64,000 nt of DNA from CAIVAT01 sp037128705 (lineage in GTDB: Bacteria > Bacteroidota > Bacteroidia > Bacteroidales > FEN-979): positions 1-64,000 of the forward strand of contig JBAXVX010000011.1 in assembly GCA_037128705.1 (NCBI GenBank), read 5' to 3'. The notes under the pieces are model-generated. The model was given only the letters and a program-made list of their open reading frames with translations. It ran no database searches and had not been told where the DNA came from. A program made the position numbers and the translations under genes. Shown one piece after another: positions 59,012 to 64,000 of the stretch; positions within the stretch are counted from its first letter, which is position 1; every line of letters starts with the position of its first letter.

Positions 59012-61129
59012 TTAGTAAAACATTAACCGGTTATCTGTGATCTTGGCAGTTTTTTCAAGGGACTGATACATGGTACCGGAAACACGCTGGTTGAATCCTT
59101 GTAGCTGCTGCATATATTCACTGGTGAAGTCTTCCTTTGCAGCGGGTTCTGTAATATCGTTGATCACACAGAAGTAAACGCCATAGTTGCCCGTGAGCGG
59201 CCCCTGCAGTTCCCCTTTTTTGGTTGTAAAAAGCTGGCCTACCAGTTCGCCTTCACGGCCAATGCTTGAACGGTTAAAGCCTGAAAAAGTCAGGATGACC
59301 GTGTCAACTTTTGATCCTAATTTGGTTGCAAGGGCTGCAATGTCTTTAGTGGTGCCCAATGCCTGTTTCATTTTTTCGGCCGTGATATCGATTTTCTTCA
59401 TGTTTTTTACAGAAGGTTCAATCCGCTGCTTCACAGCTTCAAGGGTTTGTTGTCCCTTTACCGAGGAGGATTTCAAAATTGCGACTACATATTTTCCATT
59501 GACATCAAAGACAGGGCTGACTTCGCCAACCTTAGTGTTTTCTGCAAAGGCCCAACGCACGATTTCACGGGCAATCGGAAGTCCGGTTATGATATTATCC
59601 ATCTCCCGAACACTGGCGGCTGACCTTTTTTGAAGTCCTTTTTCCACTGCAGTTTTCTCGAAGGTTTCGGGTGTTTTGTTCTGTCCGGCGAAAGCGCTTG
59701 CTTTCATATAGGTGTCCTGGTAGGTCTGATTGCTGGGCTCGATTGAGCGGACCAAAATAGCAGCCTTAACCTTCTTTACAGGTTTGGTTTTATTGTTGAG
59801 AAGGAAGAGCGAATAGCCTATCCGGGTCTCAATCACCTTAACGTCTTTTGGTTTCATTTCGATACCCGCCTTGAAGAAGGGATCAAAATTGGGGCTGCCA
59901 TCAGTGAACCATTTCAGATCGCCGGCATCATCCTTTGCACTGGGATAATCGGAAACCAGCTTTGCTGTTTCGGCAAACTTTTCAGGGTTCTTCTTCAGAA
60001 CGGCCAGCAGGCTGTCGGCTTTTGCTTTTGCCTGGACCTTTGTCCGTTTAATGTTTTCGTTGCCGGATCCGGCATAACCTACTAAAATCTGGGAACCGTT
60101 CATTGAATCCGGACGCTCCTGTATGTCAAGCAGTTTGGCCATAAGCCAGGAGTTGTTGAATTCAAAGGGTGGGAACAGGGTACCTGGCTTGGAGATAAAG
60201 AGGGTCGAATCAAGCTGGGGAGGGAATCCGCCTTTTCTCAGAAAAACAGAGTCCGTTTTTTTATCTGAATTCGCAGTGGCAAAATTCATCGCATCAGAAC
60301 TGGATTGAAAATCCTTGTACAGTTGAACAACATCTTCCGCTGTTTTCCTGCGGTCAACATCTGATGGCTTTACCTCAAACACAACATAATCAATGTCGCG
60401 GGCTGCCTCATCCATGTAAAAATAAACTTTGTTCTTGTCGTAGAATTTCTGATAATCCGCATCGGTAAGTTTAACGGCGCTGTCAGATACCGCAGCAATG
60501 TCAGGAGCAACGACGAAAAGCTTCAGTGATTTCATCTGATTGATAAAATCCTTTTTCAGAAACGCCTTTGGGACATAGTAGCCCTTGGTAATAAGGTTGT
60601 TGAATTTGCTCTCCTGGCGATCATCCTTGATGGCCTTTTCAAAGCGTAACCATTGATCCCGGGCTTTGGGTTCCATTTTGTCGAGGTTTTTAAGATAATT
60701 CAGCACAAGTGCCGGGTTATATTGTCCGGTTGCAGGATCTTTGAAATACTGGAGAATGAACCTGTGGGGTTGTTTGCCTTGAACCTGGTCGAAAAGTTCT
60801 TCGGGCGAAACGGTCAAACCCAGTTCATTGTATTCTTCTCCCATCAGAAGTTCTTTCACAGAAGCTGTCCAGGTGCTTTGACGAATCTGATAGGTCTCCT
60901 GATCAGTGATTTTATCATTGCCTGAATTTTCTTTCTGCGCCTCAAGGTTCTTTTCAACTTTGCCATTGAATTCCATGTAGGGAATACTTTCTCCATTCAC
61001 AACGCCAATGTCATTGGATCCCTTAACTCTTTTTTTTCCAAAGTCCCCAATTACAAAGGCTGCAATTGCAACACCCACAATAATGACTGCAAGTCCTGAG
61101 TGTTTTCTGATACTTCCGATAATCGCCAT
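59012..61129 (-). CDS. ppiD: PpiD/SurA-like membrane-anchored peptidyl-prolyl isomerase
   Basis: A 705-residue periplasmic foldase with one N-terminal membrane anchor (SGLAVIIVGVAIAAFVIGDFG). A SurA-N-like chaperone region follows (VNGESIPYMEFNGKVEKNLE), then a parvulin-like middle (DSLLAVLKKNPEKFAETAKLVSDYPSAKDDAGDLKWF ... GYSLFLLNNKT) and a C-terminal region of the PpiD fold. It probably assists folding of outer-membrane and secreted proteins leaving the Sec translocon. Promoter at 61161-61191; single gene. Confidence 0.9.
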   Translation of the reverse strand: MAIIGSIRKHSGLAVIIVGVAIAAFVIGDFGKKRVKGSNDIGVVNGESIPYMEFNGKVEKNLEAQKENSGNDKITDQETYQIRQSTWTASVKELLMGEEYNELGLTVSPEELFDQVQGKQPHRFILQYFKDPATGQYNPALVLNYLKNLDKMEPKARDQWLRFEKAIKDDRQESKFNNLITKGYYVPKAFLKKDFINQMKSLKLFVVAPDIAAVSDSAVKLTDADYQKFYDKNKVYFYMDEAARDIDYVVFEVKPSDVDRRKTAEDVVQLYKDFQSSSDAMNFATANSDKKTDSVFLRKGGFPPQLDSTLFISKPGTLFPPFEFNNSWLMAKLLDIQERPDSMNGSQILVGYAGSGNENIKRTKVQAKAKADSLLAVLKKNPEKFAETAKLVSDYPSAKDDAGDLKWFTDGSPNFDPFFKAGIEMKPKDVKVIETRIGYSLFLLNNKTKPVKKVKAAILVRSIEPSNQTYQDTYMKASAFAGQNKTPETFEKTAVEKGLQKRSAASVREMDNIITGLPIAREIVRWAFAENTKVGEVSPVFDVNGKYVVAILKSSSVKGQQTLEAVKQRIEPSVKNMKKIDITAEKMKQALGTTKDIAALATKLGSKVDTVILTFSGFNRSSIGREGELVGQLFTTKKGELQGPLTGNYGVYFCVINDITEPAAKEDFTSEYMQQLQGFNQRVSGTMYQSLEKTAKITDNRLMFY

Positions 61130-61160
61130 GCTATGATGATTTTTAATTTAAAACAGGGTG

Positions 61161-61191
61161 CAAAAGTATAGATAATTCAGCAAACTACAAA
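61161..61191 (-). promoter_or_regulatory. Promoter of the PpiD/SurA-like gene
   Basis: On the minus strand TTTG (complement of 61188-61191), 19-bp spacer, TACTTTTG (complement of 61161-61168). Both elements are consensus; the leader is about 25 nt. Confidence 0.75.
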
Positions 61192-61234
61192 GACTTAGGC
61201 TCATTAATTCAAGAATGCAGCCTAATTTGCTGTT

Positions 61235-61798
61235 TTATATTGAATCACTCTTTACCGTCATCTGTCCGCTGAAATTCTGAATGGTATACCGGGTGAATGC
61301 TTCATTTGATTCCATGGAGGTCCCATTCATGATATTATCGGGCCGTGTGATCCTGACTTTTACATCCGACCAGATCATGTGCTTGTTTTCCTCCCAGAGA
61401 AGGTGTTCGGTATTGAGCTGCTCATTTTTCTTTTCATTCCGGACGATGACATTCCCCCAGGCTTCCATCATCCGTGCATTGACCCTTCTAATTCCACGAT
61501 TTCCTGTAATGGTTGAAGCGACGTTCATGACAGAGTCAAACATATAGACTTTGAATCCATTGGGAAATTCAATATAGGGATCTTCTCCATCGTATTGATT
61601 CATGAGAGGACTTGTAAGGCGTGCCTGAATTTTTCCTGAGTCGCTGAACAGAACATCGATATTCCGGGCCGACATGGCGGGGGTATTGTCTTTGACTAGA
61701 GAAGCCTCTTCAGGCTTTGGGGCTTTGTTGCATGCGACAAATAAAAGCAGGGAAAATAAAAGGAGGACAGGAAAATGATAAGAAAAATGCGGTTTCAA
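61235..61798 (-). CDS. lptC: LptC-like lipoprotein (LPS export)
   Basis: A 187-residue protein with a lipoprotein signal (LLFVAC). The jelly-roll region NIDVLFSDSGKIQARLTSPLMNQYDGEDPYIEFPNGFKVYMFD ... TEHLLWEENKHMIWSD is given here in part (FSDSGKIQARLTSPL, YIEFPNGFKVY, LLWEENKHMIWSD) and matches LptC, the periplasmic bridge that takes LPS from LptB2FG to LptA. In Bacteroidota LptC is a lipoprotein, as here. It lies 2 bp after the outer-membrane protein gene, so coaX, omp and lptC form one operon. Confidence 0.88.
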   Translation of the reverse strand: MKPHFSYHFPVLLLFSLLLFVACNKAPKPEEASLVKDNTPAMSARNIDVLFSDSGKIQARLTSPLMNQYDGEDPYIEFPNGFKVYMFDSVMNVASTITGNRGIRRVNARMMEAWGNVIVRNEKKNEQLNTEHLLWEENKHMIWSDVKVRITRPDNIMNGTSMESNEAFTRYTIQNFSGQMTVKSDSI

Positions 61799-61800
61799 GT

Positions 61801-63087
61801 CTAATAATACTTACGTTTGATAAACCATCTTTCATAGATGGAAAAACCAATGACAATTTTAAAATAGCTTTCGCGGATCAGATTTTGTGCGGTGGTGCCC
61901 CTCACTCCGTACTGTCCGCCCAGGTTCAGCATGGTTTTCATTCCTCTCAGCGGAAGGCCGAATCCAAAGGTAATCGCATATTCATTCAAATCCTGATCGC
62001 GAAGATGGAGGTAGGTTTTTCCATAGGTGAATCCCAGGCGATAACGGACGCGGGCAAAATAGTTGGAGTAATTGTCGGCCTTGGGAATAATTTCTCCACC
62101 GAAATTTATTTGCCAGCTGTTTACAAGAGAGTCACTCTGATCGAATGCGGTGAACTTTTCCCAGTTCTGCCACTTGTAATCAAGCCCCACCATCCATTTG
62201 TCGGTTTTTGCAATGGAGAAGCCTCCTCCGATCATCATGGGGATGACAATGCGGCCTTTAAATCCTATGGCAGTGGCCAGCGTGTCGTGGGGTATTTCGA
62301 CCCCGTCGGTACTGATTAAAAACGTTTGGGCAAGGGCATCTGTTTTGGCAGCCATGCTGAGCGAAGGATTGAAAACTGCACCCACAGTAAGAAAAAGGTC
62401 ATTTTTTAATCTGGCCCTGTATTGTGCACCAAAATTAAATGCCAGATCGTTCATTGTCACGTAATAGTCCTCCTTGAAATTCATGGCAGCGGCGGAATCA
62501 GGAAACAGGACCATGGCCTGGCGGTTCATGCTGCCAAACAAGTAGGAGACATTAAGCCCGATTGAAAGATTTTTAAAAAGACGGAATGCATTGCCCCAGT
62601 ATAACCGGTTAATTCCTCCTGAACCCGAATAAAGACGAATTACAGTGCCTGAGTTGGGATACTCTTCATAATTTGCCACATTGTAACCCACGTCGCTGAA
62701 GGGCACCAATCCAAGGCTTGTTTTCCACCATTTGTTGACAGGCATTCCAAACAGGAGGTATCCCAATGAGGCGTAATTGCGATTGACAGTCTGAAAATTC
62801 GAGCGAAGCGTTACAAATTCTCCATTGAACCCGCCTTCAAAAACAAAAGAAAGAGAATCGAATCCGGAATAGGAGGCCGGGTTTGCAAAATTCACATGGT
62901 ATGGACTGCTAAGTCCGATGCCTAATTGACCCATTGTCATATTCCATGCATTGTTATTATCAGAGAGGTCGCCAATGCCAAAACGGGAGTAAGGTGAAGT
63001 GATCCGGATCTGCGAAAACAGGGTCAGGCTAAAAAACAGGGAGCAAAGAATTATTGGGAGTCGCAGTCTATTTGGCTTTATTGACAT
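61801..63087 (-). CDS. Outer-membrane beta-barrel protein
   Basis: A 428-residue protein from the ATG at 63087 (MSIKPNRLRLPIILCSLFFSLTLFSQ signal). Residues after the signal, SPYSRFGIGDL and NPASYSGFDSLSFVFEGG, followed by many amphipathic strands, resemble FadL/OmpP1-like barrels of Bacteroidota. In this phylum the gene regularly lies between coaX and lptC, which suggests a role in envelope assembly; the exact function is unknown. The start overlaps the last 20 bp of coaX. Confidence 0.82.
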   Translation of the reverse strand: MSIKPNRLRLPIILCSLFFSLTLFSQIRITSPYSRFGIGDLSDNNNAWNMTMGQLGIGLSSPYHVNFANPASYSGFDSLSFVFEGGFNGEFVTLRSNFQTVNRNYASLGYLLFGMPVNKWWKTSLGLVPFSDVGYNVANYEEYPNSGTVIRLYSGSGGINRLYWGNAFRLFKNLSIGLNVSYLFGSMNRQAMVLFPDSAAAMNFKEDYYVTMNDLAFNFGAQYRARLKNDLFLTVGAVFNPSLSMAAKTDALAQTFLISTDGVEIPHDTLATAIGFKGRIVIPMMIGGGFSIAKTDKWMVGLDYKWQNWEKFTAFDQSDSLVNSWQINFGGEIIPKADNYSNYFARVRYRLGFTYGKTYLHLRDQDLNEYAITFGFGLPLRGMKTMLNLGGQYGVRGTTAQNLIRESYFKIVIGFSIYERWFIKRKYY

Positions 63088-63805
63088 TAAATACAAGAAT
63101 TTGTTGTAAACCGTGTATGACGATATTTGGGAGTGCAAAGATGCTAATTTTTAGCCGTTTATCAAAATATTTATAATCTCCCCCGCTGAGAACAATGTGA
63201 ATATCGGGGTATTTCTGCCGGTATCTTTCTGCAATTCCCTCAATTTCAGCTATTGCACCGGTGAGAACCCCGGCAAGGATAGCATCCTCCGTGTTTTTCC
63301 CAATCAGGATCTCAACATCCCGGAATGAAACAAACGGTAATTTGCCGGTAAAAGTATGAAGGGCATTGAATCGCATGAGTAATCCCGGTGAAATTGCGCC
63401 ACCGAGATACTCATTCCGTTCATTTATGAAATCATAGGTGATACAGGTGCCGGAATTGATGATGAGTATATTCTTTCCCGGGAAAAAGCTGGCTCCTGCA
63501 ACAGCGGCAGCCAGGCGATCTTTTCCCAGGGTGGCCTGGGTCTCGTAACTGTTTATTATTGGAAGTGGTGTTTGTTCATCCAATTCATAGAACTGAAAAT
63601 TTTCAGTTAAGAGGCGTCGTATTGCATCGTCGTATGGGGTGACCGAAGAGAGAATGCAGTGATTTACTCCGGGATGTTCCCTGATAAATTCGCGGAAAGT
63701 ATCCGGGCTGACCGATTTGAATTGCTCAAGGGCAACCAGCTTTTCTCCATCAAAAAGAGCAAGTTTCTTATTGGTATTACCCAGATCAATTACAAAATTC
63801 TTCAT
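63068..63805 (-). CDS. coaX: Type III pantothenate kinase
   Basis: A 245-residue enzyme for the first step of coenzyme A synthesis, without feedback inhibition in this class. Motifs are visible: FVIDLGNTNKKLALF (phosphate-binding), LGKDRLAAAVAG, NSGTCITYDF and LGGAISPGL. The -7 box ends 5 bp before the ATG, so the transcript is near-leaderless. First gene of the coaX-omp-lptC operon. Confidence 0.95.
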   Translation of the reverse strand: MKNFVIDLGNTNKKLALFDGEKLVALEQFKSVSPDTFREFIREHPGVNHCILSSVTPYDDAIRRLLTENFQFYELDEQTPLPIINSYETQATLGKDRLAAAVAGASFFPGKNILIINSGTCITYDFINERNEYLGGAISPGLLMRFNALHTFTGKLPFVSFRDVEILIGKNTEDAILAGVLTGAIAEIEGIAERYRQKYPDIHIVLSGGDYKYFDKRLKISIFALPNIVIHGLQQILVFNVNKAK

Positions 63806-63809
63806 ACTC

Positions 63810-63817
63810 CAAAAGTA
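63810..63817 (-). promoter_or_regulatory. -7 element of coaX
   Basis: On the minus strand TACTTTTG, an exact TAnnTTTG, only 4 bp before the ATG at 63805. No -33 TTTG at the usual distance. Confidence 0.5.
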
Positions 63818-63841
63818 CGGAGAATTTGATTGCGGGAAAGA

Positions 63842-64000
63842 TCAATGAGAGTATATCAGGGAAGATTGACGATATCCCCCGAGATTCTTATACCAGTCGG
63901 GATATACAGCGCCCGAACTTGTAGCCCAATCGTTAAACTTAAGATATCCGGTATTGATGGCAGCCCGTTCGATGGGATAATTGAATTTTTCAGCAATATT
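63842..64000 (-). CDS. C-terminal end of a LruC-domain protein (start outside window)
   Basis: On the minus strand the last 52 codons of a gene are open from the window edge to a TGA (complement of 63842-63844): NIAEKFNYPIERAAINTGYL, then KFNDWATSSGAVYPDWYKN and ...SSLIYSH. The pattern FxYPxExxxIxxaYxxFxxWaxSgGxxYxDWY is the characteristic end of LruC-domain surface proteins of Bacteroidota. The rest lies beyond 64000. It stops 37 bp before coaX on the same strand. Confidence 0.7.
   Translation of the reverse strand, partial: NIAEKFNYPIERAAINTGYLKFNDWATSSGAVYPDWYKNLGGYRQSSLIYSH

Overview
The window looks like a chromosomal segment of a Bacteroidota bacterium, probably of Bacteroidales type. 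The evidence is: large secreted proteins built from PKD-like repeats and ending in type IX secretion (T9SS) type A sorting domains; promoters of the Bacteroidota form TTTG-N19-21-TAnnTTTG with very few Shine-Dalgarno sequences; an isolated atpD-atpC pair; a DUF4270 lipoprotein; a single-domain GT5 protein; an 80-residue ATP synthase epsilon subunit; and a Bacteroidota-type isoleucyl-tRNA synthetase. I saw no rRNA, tRNA, CRISPR array, insertion sequence or phage gene.

Layout. 1-3.0 kb: 3' part of a repeat adhesin made of exact 96-codon units. 3.1-8.6 kb (minus): a histidine kinase with a CxxCH motif in its periplasmic domain, an NtrC-family sigma-54 activator, an archaemetzincin and a zinc phospholipase C-like secreted protein, closely packed as one operon. 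8.7-13.3 kb (minus): an electron-transfer module without a catalytic subunit (substrate-binding/GcvH-like fusion, Tat-exported four-cluster ferredoxin, NrfD-type quinone protein, second membrane-anchored GcvH-like protein), closed by a hairpin terminator and preceded by a near-consensus -24/-12 promoter and two inverted repeats. This is the most unusual system in the window, and I infer that the adjacent two-component system controls it. 13.3-14.0 kb: intergenic, with a decayed T9SS sorting domain. 14.0-19.4 kb: a second giant adhesin with 19 PKD-like units and an internal nine-unit-offset duplication.

19.4-33.5 kb: a cobalamin-binding radical SAM enzyme, a coupled pair (two-lobed retropepsin-like protease and a protein with four CBM48/AMPK-type domains), a DUF308 membrane protein, an M16 protease, an acyl-CoA ligase, a BlaI/BlaR1-TonB/TPR operon and an alpha/beta hydrolase. 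33.6-40.0 kb: S41 protease, Fe superoxide dismutase, glmS, DUF4270 lipoprotein and GT5-like protein. 40.0-42.5 kb: small lineage-specific envelope proteins with structured RNA elements.

42.6-46.8 kb: a 1077-residue fusion of all HcnA/B/C-type dehydrogenase subunits plus a ferredoxin domain, convergent with and overlapping a proline dehydrogenase; both probably serve amino-acid oxidation. 47.0-49.7 kb: the yceD-rpmF-plsX-fabH lipid/ribosome operon. 49.7-64.0 kb: T9SS endonuclease I, nitroreductase, ileS, a DksA/TraR-like protein, lspA, an M23/LysM protein, atpD-atpC, a PpiD/SurA-like foldase, lptC, an outer-membrane protein, coaX and the C-terminal end of a LruC-domain protein that runs off the window.
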